Positions 1-7,944 of a stretch of 64,000 nucleotides of DNA are shown here, piece by piece. This stretch comes from Bowmanella yangjiangensis (GTDB lineage: Bacteria > Pseudomonadota > Gammaproteobacteria > Enterobacterales > Alteromonadaceae). A program made the position numbers and the translations under genes. Below the pieces are notes generated by a model. That model saw nothing but the letters and a program-made list of their open reading frames with translations. It ran no database searches and was not told the origin of the DNA. The stretch lies in NCBI RefSeq assembly GCF_017255015.1, contig NZ_JAFKCS010000004.1, forward strand, positions 124,001 through 188,000, in the 5' to 3' direction. Position 1 is the stretch's first letter, and every line of letters starts with the position of its first letter.

Positions 1-60
1 TGCGTTCTCTTAGGGGAACATTTGCCAGTCATGCTGGCTGACTTTTCCACTGTGTCCTTT

Positions 61-87
61 GCCCCGGCGTTTGTCGGGGCTTTTTTT
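61..87 (+). terminator. Rho-independent terminator of an upstream gene outside the window
   Basis: The hairpin GCCCCG-loop-CGGGGC is followed by a run of seven T. It must end a rightward transcript that begins before the window. No coding end can be assigned in the first 60 bases. Confidence 0.8.
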
Positions 88-268
88 ATGTGGATTCTGG
101 CGTATATTATGTCGAATTATCTGAAAAGCAGTGCAATGACATTATTTTCAACAAGTTGCATTCATTTATCAGGCTGTTGATACATATCTGACAGTATGAG
201 GTTGGCGGGAAAGAGAACAGCAGATTCTCAACCATCTGACCTTTATTCGGGGAATGAAGAGGAACCAC

Positions 269-1192
269 ATGTCGCAACCGCAAAAGGGTATCTGTGCAGA
301 GCCCAACCTGCATGCGCTATATCTGCTATTTAACGTCACCGACGACGATACTGGTTTGATACGCCGCAAATTGGCTAAGATTCTCGATGTTTTCGAACAT
401 TATGATGAAGAACACTATGAAGCCATGGTGTCGGGAGTGGTTGCCGTGGGCAGCAGCTACTGGATGGATTTATATCCCGGCCTTAACCCCAAGGAACTCT
501 CACCTTTTCCGAATCTGGCCTGCGAAGATCGCCAGGCGCCGGTGGTGCCCTGTGATTTGTTTATCCAGATTCGCGCAGATCGAGCGGATATCTGTCACGC
601 CGTGGGCGTGGAAGTCTATGAGCTACTGAAAGATCAGGCCGAACTTGTCGAGCAAACCAAAGGATTCCGCTATCTGGATGGGCGTGACTTACTTGGCTTT
701 GTCGAAGGCGGTAACAATCCAAAAGGTATGAAGAAACTGTCGGTGGCGATAGTAGGGGATGACGATCCTGACTTTGCCGGTGGCAGTTATGTGCACGTAC
801 AACGCTACCGTCACGACATGGACAGGTGGAACAGGGTCAATATTGCCGAACAGGAAGTGATCATCGGGCGTACCAAAGAGGATGATGTGGAATTTCCACT
901 GGAAGATAGGGTGTTATACAGCCATAGCACCCGGACCAATCTGGTTGCTACGACCGGACGCCCTATAGAGATCTTGCGGCAAAGCATGCCATATGGCGAT
1001 ATGCAGAATCAGGGACTGTTTTTCGTCTCATGCTGCAAGAGCCCTAAGCCTTTTATGCAGATATTACACAGTCGAATAGTCGGTGACAGGCAAGGTAACT
1101 ATGACCGCTTACTGGACTACAGTGTGCCTGAAACCGGTGCGGCATTTTTTGCACCCTCTGTTCAGTTCATTAAAAAAGAGGCTAGACGCTAA
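269..1192 (+). CDS. DyP-type (dye-decolourising) heme peroxidase, YfeX-like
   Basis: Predicted 307-residue cytoplasmic heme peroxidase that uses H2O2 to oxidise substrates. There is no signal peptide. An in-frame ATG lies 15 bases upstream at 254, but the AGAGGAA at about 258-264 is correctly spaced for the ATG at 269, so I take MSQPQKG as the start. The likely proximal heme ligand is H219 in the SHSTRTNL segment, and a later LRQSMPYG segment matches the distal-arginine region of YfeX-like proteins. The hallmark GxxDG motif reads GFVEGG, so the catalytic Asp is replaced by Glu (E146). The C-terminal TGAAFFAPS matches the family end. The gene stands alone, with no encapsulin or iron-uptake gene beside it, and converges on the phosphatase gene. 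Family assignment is firm; the substrate is unknown. Confidence 0.9.
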   Translation: MSQPQKGICAEPNLHALYLLFNVTDDDTGLIRRKLAKILDVFEHYDEEHYEAMVSGVVAVGSSYWMDLYPGLNPKELSPFPNLACEDRQAPVVPCDLFIQIRADRADICHAVGVEVYELLKDQAELVEQTKGFRYLDGRDLLGFVEGGNNPKGMKKLSVAIVGDDDPDFAGGSYVHVQRYRHDMDRWNRVNIAEQEVIIGRTKEDDVEFPLEDRVLYSHSTRTNLVATTGRPIEILRQSMPYGDMQNQGLFFVSCCKSPKPFMQILHSRIVGDRQGNYDRLLDYSVPETGAAFFAPSVQFIKKEARR

Positions 1193-1222
1193 GCTAAGTT
1201 AATAGTGCAATGATGGAACATA

Positions 1223-1249
1223 AAAAAGGGCATTCAAAATGCCCTTTTT
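1223..1249. terminator. Bidirectional terminator between convergent genes
   Basis: A perfect 12-bp stem (AAAAAGGGCATT / AATGCCCTTTTT) with a 3-nt loop has A-runs on one side and T-runs on the other, so it can terminate both the peroxidase gene and the leftward cluster. Confidence 0.88.
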
Positions 1250-1252
1250 CAA

Positions 1253-2881
1253 TTATTTAGCCAGTGACACCACTTCGTCCAGCGGCTGTCCGGTGGACTT
1301 ATCCGGGTAGGTAATCTTCATCAGCGCAGATAAGGTGACTGCCACATCTTCAGGTGAAACCTGACGACTGATACTGCGAGGTTTGACTTTCCAGCCGGTG
1401 AAGAATACTGGTACATGGGTGTCATACTTATACGGTGAGCCGTGTGTGGCAGCTGAGTATCCTTCAAACATGCTGGAAGGTGACTGAACTAAGACCACGT
1501 CACCTGCCCTGGAGGGTACGTAAGCCCGCTGAACTTTACTGCCAATAGGATCAAAAGACAGATCTTCGGTCATCAGTTGCTTGCGGGTAAACACGCGGGC
1601 GATACCTGGCAAGGTAGCGGCATGTTTAGCCACAGCCAACTGCACAGCGTGGATATCCAGTTTATTTTGTTCAATCAATGCCAGGTCCAGATACAAAAAT
1701 GGCATAGAGGTTCTGCTTACCAGCTTGCCTTCAATACCAAATTGTTCGGCTAACTCTTGGTTGATTGCCTCAAACTGCTTACCTGTGTTGCCTCTGAAAC
1801 CCGCAAAGCCAATGCTTTTCTTGTACTCAGGAATGGCGTCCACGCCATGATCCGCAGACAGGGCAATCAGTACATTGTCCAGGCCAACCTGCTTATCCAG
1901 GAAGCTGAAGAAATCCGCCAAAGTACGGTCCAGATTCATCAGATTATCTTCTGCCTCCAGACTATTTGGGCCGAACATATGACCTATATAGTCATTGGTT
2001 GAGAAACTGACAGACAGGTAATCGGTAATATCATCCTTACCCATGTCCGCTTGTGTTACTAACTGCTTGGCAAACTCCGCGGTCAGCTTGTCGCCAAAAG
2101 GTGTGTAGGCGAGCATGCCATAGTAGGCTTTATCTGCAGTTTCAGGCATCTGGTGAGGAAAGCCCGAACGAAAACCCTTAGGGGGGATTTGGAAAGGACG
2201 GTTACTTGCATCGTTGTGGTAATTTGCTTCTTCCTGGGAAAGTGTCCAGGACGTACCTGCAAAACTGTCTTTCAGGCCTGACTCATTAAACTTAACCGCG
2301 TAGTCAGGCAGAGTGTCAAAGTAGTAACTACTGCTGACGACATTGCCGTTGTTCTTATCAAACCAAAACGCTTTGCCAAAGTGACCGCCTGTCAGCACTG
2401 CGCCCCTGTCTTTGGTTGATACAGCGTAGATTTTGGCTTTGCCATTGCTGGCCTGATATAGCTCATCGGAGAAAGTGGAAGCCATCAGGTTGGCTGGGGA
2501 TGCGCTATACCCATCTGCCCCTAGTAATTGGGTGTTTTTATCGGCTACGCAATAGACTTTTTCGCCGCTGTATCGATCTATCCAGCCATTAGACAAAATA
2601 CCATGCTCGGTAGGCAATGCACCGGTAGCCAGTGTGGCATGACCTACCGCTGTCATCGTGGTGGCATTGCGATAGTGAGCGTTGATATAGAGCGTGCCGT
2701 CATTCAAAAAGCGTTTGAAGCCTTTCTGGTTACGCTTGTCCAAAAAGTTACGCTGATATTTATGCAGCAGATCGCCACGTAACTGATCGACTGTGATCTG
2801 CACAATCAGTTTGGGGCTATCTGCAAATGCTGGTGCGCTAAAACAGGCGCAAAGCGCCAGTAAGCGTATTGCATTATTCAT
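1253..2881 (-). CDS. PafA-like secreted alkaline phosphatase (type I phosphodiesterase/nucleotide pyrophosphatase superfamily)
   Basis: 542 residues with a Sec signal peptide (cleavage after AFA, about residue 20), so periplasmic or secreted. Alkaline-phosphatase superfamily features are visible: a first metal Asp (D32 in ITVDQLRGD), a nucleophile Thr in TTMTAVGHAT (T75 by alignment with NPP enzymes), NDYIGHMFGP and SADHGVDAIPE with paired Asp/His metal ligands, and a late His in ATHGSPYKY. The STKDRGA segment (K157, R159) matches the Lys-x-Arg pair that marks PafA-type phosphate monoesterases rather than phosphodiesterases. It is the last gene of a leftward run udk-nupC-dioxygenase-phosphatase and could release nucleosides from nucleotides outside the cell for NupC to import; that link is inference. 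Confidence 0.85.
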   Translation of the reverse strand: MNNAIRLLALCACFSAPAFADSPKLIVQITVDQLRGDLLHKYQRNFLDKRNQKGFKRFLNDGTLYINAHYRNATTMTAVGHATLATGALPTEHGILSNGWIDRYSGEKVYCVADKNTQLLGADGYSASPANLMASTFSDELYQASNGKAKIYAVSTKDRGAVLTGGHFGKAFWFDKNNGNVVSSSYYFDTLPDYAVKFNESGLKDSFAGTSWTLSQEEANYHNDASNRPFQIPPKGFRSGFPHQMPETADKAYYGMLAYTPFGDKLTAEFAKQLVTQADMGKDDITDYLSVSFSTNDYIGHMFGPNSLEAEDNLMNLDRTLADFFSFLDKQVGLDNVLIALSADHGVDAIPEYKKSIGFAGFRGNTGKQFEAINQELAEQFGIEGKLVSRTSMPFLYLDLALIEQNKLDIHAVQLAVAKHAATLPGIARVFTRKQLMTEDLSFDPIGSKVQRAYVPSRAGDVVLVQSPSSMFEGYSAATHGSPYKYDTHVPVFFTGWKVKPRSISRQVSPEDVAVTLSALMKITYPDKSTGQPLDEVVSLAK

Positions 2882-2903
2882 ACTGTCCTCGTCATTGGTA
2901 ACG

Positions 2904-2921
2904 CCGGCGTATCTACGCCGG
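2904..2921. repeat. Intercistronic hairpin
   Basis: The inverted repeat CCGGCGT-ATCT-ACGCCGG lies in the 47-base gap between the dioxygenase and phosphatase genes. It has no T-run on the leftward strand, so it is more likely an mRNA processing or stability hairpin than a terminator. Confidence 0.5.
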
Positions 2922-2928
2922 TCAATTT

Positions 2929-3768
2929 TCAGATTACGCCTAACTCGCGCAAACGTTCGCTCAGGTAGCTGTCGGCAGTATGGCGCTCAGACAACACTAC
3001 GTCTGGTCTGGGGTGCAAGAATAAGGGCAGGGAAATCCGCGATTTCGACTGATCTGCGCCTTGGGGGTTAATTACCCTGTGTGTGGTGGATGGAAAATAT
3101 CCCCCTGAGGCTTCCTGTAACATGTCACCGATATTCACTATCAGGTTGCCGAAATCACAGGGTACATCCAGCCACGTATCTTCTTTACTTTTAACCTGCA
3201 GACCAGGTTCATTGGCTGCCGGGAGGATGGTCAATAAATTGATGTCCTCATGGGCCGCTGCGCGAATCGCATTTGGCTCTTCGCCACCTGTCAGCGGTGG
3301 ATAATGCAATACACGAAGCAGTGTTTTATCGCTGTTTTCAATCATGCCTGAAAGCGGCTGAGAATAACGCGATGACACAGCGTCTGGAGAGTGCTTCTCC
3401 ACCCAGGACAGCAGGGTAACAGCCAATTGGTTTGCTGCCAGATAGTAATCGGCCAATTGCTGACGCAGTGCGTCAGGACAACGACCCCAGGGATAATAGT
3501 GGAAGTATTCCTTGATGTCTTTGACCTGATGACCCTTAGCCGTCTCAGAAACCGAAGGTGGGAAATAACCGTCCTGGGTGTCTTTACTGAATAAAAACTG
3601 CTGCTTTTCTTCGGAATCAAAGAAGTGCTGCCAATTTTTATATATGGCATCCACCATGGATTGTTGAATGGGGTGATTCTTCAATACCCCAAAGCCGGTT
3701 TGATGCAGAGATTCTACAAACAGTTTGTCGGCATTTTCAGCCTGAAAATCAACGGCGACCAATTTCAT
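2929..3768 (-). CDS. 2-oxoglutarate/Fe(II)-dependent dioxygenase, isopenicillin-N-synthase-like
   Basis: 279 residues, cytoplasmic. The jelly-roll iron triad is visible as HxD in AAHEDINLLT and a distal His in STTHRVINP, followed by SRISLPLFLHP, where the Arg would bind the 2-oxoglutarate carboxylate. The N-terminal DIOX_N-like region (VDFQAENADKLFVESLHQTG) fits the isopenicillin N synthase/flavonol-synthase family. It sits 43 bases downstream of nupC and upstream of the phosphatase in the same direction, probably co-transcribed. The context suggests a nucleoside- or base-linked substrate, but sequence alone does not give it. Confidence 0.85.
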   Translation of the reverse strand: MKLVAVDFQAENADKLFVESLHQTGFGVLKNHPIQQSMVDAIYKNWQHFFDSEEKQQFLFSKDTQDGYFPPSVSETAKGHQVKDIKEYFHYYPWGRCPDALRQQLADYYLAANQLAVTLLSWVEKHSPDAVSSRYSQPLSGMIENSDKTLLRVLHYPPLTGGEEPNAIRAAAHEDINLLTILPAANEPGLQVKSKEDTWLDVPCDFGNLIVNIGDMLQEASGGYFPSTTHRVINPQGADQSKSRISLPLFLHPRPDVVLSERHTADSYLSERLRELGVI

Positions 3769-3811
3769 CTTAATACCCGTTTAGCAATACAAAATAACTA
3801 TAGAGCCTGTC

Positions 3812-5020
3812 CTAGAGGAACAGGAAGAAACCCGCAATGGCCGCACTCATCAGGTTCGCCAGAGTTGCAGCCATTACGGCACGCAAGCCAAGCTGAGCAA
3901 TGTCATGACGACGGCATGGTGCCATGCCACCCAACCCACCCAAAAGTATGGCGATGGAGCTGAAATTGGCAAAACCACATAAGGCGAACGTCACAATAGC
4001 CTGGCTGTGCTCGGACAGTTGCTCTCTGTGATTGATGAAGTCGGCGTAAGCGTAGAATTCGTTGATAACCACTTTCTGACCGATAAAGCTGCCAGCCAAC
4101 TGGGCCTCTTGCCAGGGAACCCCAATCACGAACGCCAGAGGCTGTAGCAAATAGCCCAGCATTACCTGCAGAGTGAGATCTCCGGCGCCGAAGAAGCTGC
4201 CTACCCAACCTATAAGGCCATTCAAAAGTGCAATCAGCGCGACAAAGGCCAACAACATTGCACCCACATTCAGAGCTAGCTGCAAACCACTGGCAGCACC
4301 CGCCGCGGCGGCATCAATAACATTGACGTTTTTTTCTTCGGGTTGACTGAGATCGGCCAGATCATTCTTAGGTGTTTCGGTTTCGGGCAGGATCAGCTTT
4401 GCCATCATCAAACCGCCGGGGGCAGCCATAAAACAGGCCGCGATCAGGTATTTCAGGTCCACACCCAGCCCGGCATAACCTGCCAGGATGGAGCCAGCGA
4501 CAGAGGCCAAGCCACCCACCATTACAGCGAATAACTCGGAGCGGGTCATAGTGGGAATAAAGGGTTTTACTACTAATGGAGCTTCGGTTTGGCCAACAAA
4601 AATATTCGCCGTAGCCGACATGGCTTCTGGGCGACTGACTTTCAGTAGACGTTGGATACCACCGCCGATTAAGCGGATCACCCACCCCATAATGCCCAGG
4701 TAATAAAGCACCGCGATAAATGCTGAGAAGAACACGATGACGGGGAGCACATGCACAACGAAAATGAAGCCAAGCTTCATTTTGCCCAAATCGCCAAACA
4801 AAAACTCTATGCCCTGACTGGCGTAACCAATGATTTGCGATACGGTATTGGATACGGATAGCAATACATCTTTACCAAAGGGGACATACAAAACCAGTGC
4901 ACCAAGGCCCAATTGCAGAGCAAATGCGCCTAACACTGTGCGCCAGTTAACGGCCTTTCGGTTGGTGGATACCAGATAACCCAGACCGAAGAGTAGCAGG
5001 ATACCGAGCAGACTAATCAT
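3812..5020 (-). CDS. nupC: Concentrative nucleoside transporter (CNT/NupC family)
   Basis: 402 residues, about the usual size for bacterial CNT symporters. It is a polytopic inner-membrane protein with many hydrophobic segments. Family signatures include [12 protein letters not shown] in the substrate-binding hairpin, [29 protein letters not shown] and the C-terminal [18 protein letters not shown]. It imports nucleosides with a cation. The gene follows udk by 24 bases in the same direction, a sensible uptake-then-phosphorylation arrangement. Sodium or proton coupling cannot be decided here. Confidence 0.93.
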   Translation of the reverse strand: MISLLGILLLFGLGYLVSTNRKAVNWRTVLGAFALQLGLGALVLYVPFGKDVLLSVSNTVSQIIGYASQGIEFLFGDLGKMKLGFIFVVHVLPVIVFFSAFIAVLYYLGIMGWVIRLIGGGIQRLLKVSRPEAMSATANIFVGQTEAPLVVKPFIPTMTRSELFAVMVGGLASVAGSILAGYAGLGVDLKYLIAACFMAAPGGLMMAKLILPETETPKNDLADLSQPEEKNVNVIDAAAAGAASGLQLALNVGAMLLAFVALIALLNGLIGWVGSFFGAGDLTLQVMLGYLLQPLAFVIGVPWQEAQLAGSFIGQKVVINEFYAYADFINHREQLSEHSQAIVTFALCGFANFSSIAILLGGLGGMAPCRRHDIAQLGLRAVMAATLANLMSAAIAGFFLFL

Positions 5021-5044
5021 CAGTTAGCATTTCCTTTATTGTTG

Positions 5045-5668
5045 TTATTTAAGAACCTGCTGGATGTGAGATTTAAGAACATCCAATGCAATTCTGTTTT
5101 TGCCACCTTGGGTGACGACCACATCCGCAGTAAAACGACTGGGGGCGACGAACTTGTGGTACATGGGCTTCACCGTTGATTCGTATTGTTCACTGATGCA
5201 TTGCAGGGAGCGTCCGCGCTCGTTGACATCTCTGTTAATACGGCGCAACAGGCAGATATCCAGCGGCGTGTCGATAAATACTTTAATGTCGAAGTAAGGG
5301 AACAGCTCCGGACTTGCCAGCAGCATAATGCCTTCAACGATAATTACAGAGGCCGGTGTAATGGTTTGTGTCTGTGGCAGGCGAGTATGGGTTTTAAAGC
5401 AATACTGAGGGTAGTCAATACTGTTCCCGGCTTTTAGTTCCGCCAGGTGTTTTTCCAATAACTCATGCTCAAAGGCGTGCGGATGGTCATAGTTAGTCTG
5501 CAGCCGTTCTTCCATGCTTAAGTGTGTCTGGTCACGATAATAGTGATCTTCACACAGCACGCGGATATCCATTCCTTCATCAAGTATTTCTGCTATCAGG
5601 GTTTGGGTGAACAGAGATTTCCCAGAGCCTGAGCCACCGGAAATGGCGATAATTCGCGTATTTGACAT
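5045..5668 (-). CDS. udk: Uridine kinase
   Basis: 207 residues with a P-loop GGSGSGKS at about residues 10-17, the nucleoside-binding NYDHPHAFEHE segment and VEGIMLL, all typical of uridine/cytidine kinase. It phosphorylates uridine and cytidine to the monophosphates with a nucleoside triphosphate as donor. It heads the leftward run with nupC, so imported pyrimidine nucleosides would be trapped by phosphorylation. The 136 bases upstream hold no other gene and should contain the promoter. Confidence 0.93.
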   Translation of the reverse strand: MSNTRIIAISGGSGSGKSLFTQTLIAEILDEGMDIRVLCEDHYYRDQTHLSMEERLQTNYDHPHAFEHELLEKHLAELKAGNSIDYPQYCFKTHTRLPQTQTITPASVIIVEGIMLLASPELFPYFDIKVFIDTPLDICLLRRINRDVNERGRSLQCISEQYESTVKPMYHKFVAPSRFTADVVVTQGGKNRIALDVLKSHIQQVLK

Positions 5669-5804
5669 GTTTAGGGATTTTGAGCAACGACAGGTGTGGC
5701 AAAGAGTACCAGCGATGGCGGAAAAAGCTAGAGACTGCTCAATTAATGGACAGAATTATCTTTACGTAAAAGAATATTGAGGTTTTGGCAGACAAAATGT
5801 CGCT

Positions 5805-6761
5805 TTACTTGCCGATAATTTCCAAATCTTCTGTCCTTAGTTGTTCCAGCGCATAGTTGTGTAATTTTGACCGTGAGCCCTCACCCTGCGCTTTTGGGGG
5901 ATAAAAAGGGGCCTTTACTTCAGGGCAATCACGAAACACATCATCAAGTGCAGCGCGAATTTCGCTGAGCATTTTATCCAGGTTGGTACTGAAATCCGGA
6001 CGCTTGCGAATGGTATGCCCCAATTCAATTAAGCGATAGAAATAACGATTGGCAAGGTCCAACAACTCGTCAGGAATGTTCTTGTTATGGTTCAGTGCGG
6101 CGTTTTCATGTTGCAGGCAATACTCCAGCAGGGCGACATAAAAACAGAAAGGTTTGTTGGACAATTGCACCTGCCTGTCATCCAGACTGTTGCATAAGGT
6201 GCGCTCCCGCAGATTGACAACCAGTTTGGGAACGGCTGGCAACGCTTCAGGTTCCCTATCTGTGTTGTCCTGCTGGCCGTTTTGTTCATGTGGACGGGTC
6301 ACTAAAAGTGTAAACAACAACGCTGCCAACAGAGGATAAGCGGATAAACCATCCAGCAGGGTAAAGGTCTTAAATCCCAACTTAAGTGACAGTGTTTGGC
6401 CTGGCACATGTAATTCTCTGGCTTGTTCCTGGCTGGCAAAATCGCCATCCGGTTCTGTTGCCGAAATACCCTGAAGCGCTAAGGCTCTTATTGCATAGCC
6501 ATTTTCAGCTGCTTGTTGGTTAAGCTGATCCAGATAACGCCGTACAGACTGTTCGTCAGCGACACTGTTCATCACATCATTCGGTAATCTTAACCAGGGT
6601 AAATCCAGGGCTATGCGCTTTTCCAAGGCCAGCGACAAAGTTTGGGCCTGACGTTGATGGGCCTGATTTGCCGCCACAAAATAGATAATCTGGAGGATGA
6701 TTAAACTGATCAAAAACAGCAGCAGGCTGTTGGCCAAACGCACATCGGCTTGTTTACTCAT
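5805..6761 (-). CDS. Unrecognised two-TM membrane protein with a possible winged-helix cytoplasmic domain
   Basis: About 318 residues. The ATG at 6761 is preferred over an in-frame ATG 15 bases upstream because AGGTGA precedes it at good spacing and its ATGA overlaps the TGA of the upstream gene. There is a TM helix at about residues 10-32, a roughly 100-residue periplasmic region, a second TM at about 136-155, then a 160-residue cytoplasmic part. In that part RERTLCN...VQLSNKPFCFYVALLEYC followed by NLDKMLSEIRAALDDVF resembles an OmpR-type winged helix (strand, Lt-kEf helix, recognition helix). That reading is inference from pattern only. The coupling to the binding-protein gene suggests the two proteins work as a unit. 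I do not recognise a named family. Confidence 0.6.
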   Translation of the reverse strand: MSKQADVRLANSLLLFLISLIILQIIYFVAANQAHQRQAQTLSLALEKRIALDLPWLRLPNDVMNSVADEQSVRRYLDQLNQQAAENGYAIRALALQGISATEPDGDFASQEQARELHVPGQTLSLKLGFKTFTLLDGLSAYPLLAALLFTLLVTRPHEQNGQQDNTDREPEALPAVPKLVVNLRERTLCNSLDDRQVQLSNKPFCFYVALLEYCLQHENAALNHNKNIPDELLDLANRYFYRLIELGHTIRKRPDFSTNLDKMLSEIRAALDDVFRDCPEVKAPFYPPKAQGEGSRSKLHNYALEQLRTEDLEIIGK

Positions 6762-7627
6762 GGACTCACCTGGCAATCTGGCTCTGGTGTTAAGCGACTA
6801 AAGTAACCAGAATTTTCGTCTTTAGCCATTTGAATCAGGGTACGTTGTACCGCACAAAACAAGTCTATGTTGTTGGTTTCCATCTTTAAATACCACTTAC
6901 TGCCGCTGACTTGCTGCTCGATTGGGGTAATGTAGTTTCTGGACAAAATGGCTTCATCTCTGTCTTGTTGCCAATAGGACGAGATGATATCCACTTTTCC
7001 GGAAATCAGGAGATTTCGAAGCTCTGTATGAGAATTGGCATAGGTTATCTGCAGGCTGTCCAGGCTCAGATTCAGCTCTTTAAACATTCCGATGGGAATA
7101 ATATGGCCTGAGCGACTGGTAGGGTAATCCAGTAATCCGATGCGTTTTCCTAGTAAATATGCTTTGTCAATCTGCGGTTTTTCCCGCATGGATATGAGGT
7201 AAGCGGAGTAGTCAGGATAAGCGGCAACCACGCGATAGCCATAGGTTGACTCGCCTCTGATGGCGGCCATCAGGTTTTCCTTCACTAGTGTCAGATCTGC
7301 AATACCTTTGCCGACATACTGTAATACCTGGTCTTCACTATGGTTCCATACGGCCCTGACCTGGCCAAACTGTTTAATTACAACAGGATCCTGACAAAGC
7401 GTCTGGGCCAGGTTTTTAGCCAGTGGCTCTGCATTGACAAAAACTATTAGCGTGGCACCTAGGTTACCGCCCTGGGTTGGGCATTCCGAGAACTGTTCAA
7501 TAACAGGTGTAAACTCAACTTTGGCTGTATTTACATTTCCGTTCCCAATCAACCACATAAGTACAAGCAGCAATGTGGCGATAGTCGCCAGGCTGGTTTT
7601 TGACAGCTTAAAGCCCGATAGCATCAT
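6758..7627 (-). CDS. Membrane-anchored PhnD-like periplasmic binding protein
   Basis: 289 residues. An N-terminal hydrophobic segment (about residues 11-29, LATIATLLLVLMWLIG) lacks a clear cleavage site, so the protein is probably anchored with its domain in the periplasm. The core resembles phosphate/phosphonate-type (PhnD) periplasmic binding proteins: GKRIGLLDYPTSRSGHIIP followed by MFKELNLSLDSLQITYANSH and a GKVDIISSYW segment. No ABC permease or ATPase gene is nearby; instead the stop overlaps the start of the two-TM protein gene by ATGA. This suggests a sensory rather than transport role. No strong ribosome site: the nearest GGAG is about 14 bases upstream, so the start is uncertain. 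Confidence 0.7.
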   Translation of the reverse strand: MMLSGFKLSKTSLATIATLLLVLMWLIGNGNVNTAKVEFTPVIEQFSECPTQGGNLGATLIVFVNAEPLAKNLAQTLCQDPVVIKQFGQVRAVWNHSEDQVLQYVGKGIADLTLVKENLMAAIRGESTYGYRVVAAYPDYSAYLISMREKPQIDKAYLLGKRIGLLDYPTSRSGHIIPIGMFKELNLSLDSLQITYANSHTELRNLLISGKVDIISSYWQQDRDEAILSRNYITPIEQQVSGSKWYLKMETNNIDLFCAVQRTLIQMAKDENSGYFSRLTPEPDCQVSP

Positions 7628-7944
7628 GTATTCAGAGAACTCCGATGAGTAATGCTATGCATTTCACCAGTTAATCTTACTTGTTTCAACGGGTAAAATT
7701 ATTTAATCATCGTAACCTATTGTTTTATAATAAATATGAACAAGAAGTTATGAATCTTTATGAGGCCTTCCTATTTTCACCAGAGAAAGGACAATTTCAT
7801 CTGAGAATTTGAAGCGTAGGGCGTTTTTTGTACGGACTGTGCTGCGGGAAATTTGACTTTTCTGCATTAAGGTCTACTACAACAAAGTTGTCATAATCGC
7901 CTCTTAAACTGTGAATTGCACACAACAAACCTTAGGAAAACACA
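7628..7944. promoter_or_regulatory. Divergent intergenic region between the binding-protein gene and the Oar-like receptor gene
   Basis: 317 AT-rich bases that must carry both promoters. An inverted repeat ACAAC-AAA-GTTGT at 7879-7891 lies about 55 bases ahead of the receptor start and could be an operator. No RNA gene or ORF is apparent. Confidence 0.45.

Noticed and set aside
7887-7910. Possible Pho box ahead of the Oar-like receptor
   Set aside because: One TTGTCATAA-like word is present, but the second direct repeat at 11-base spacing is missing.
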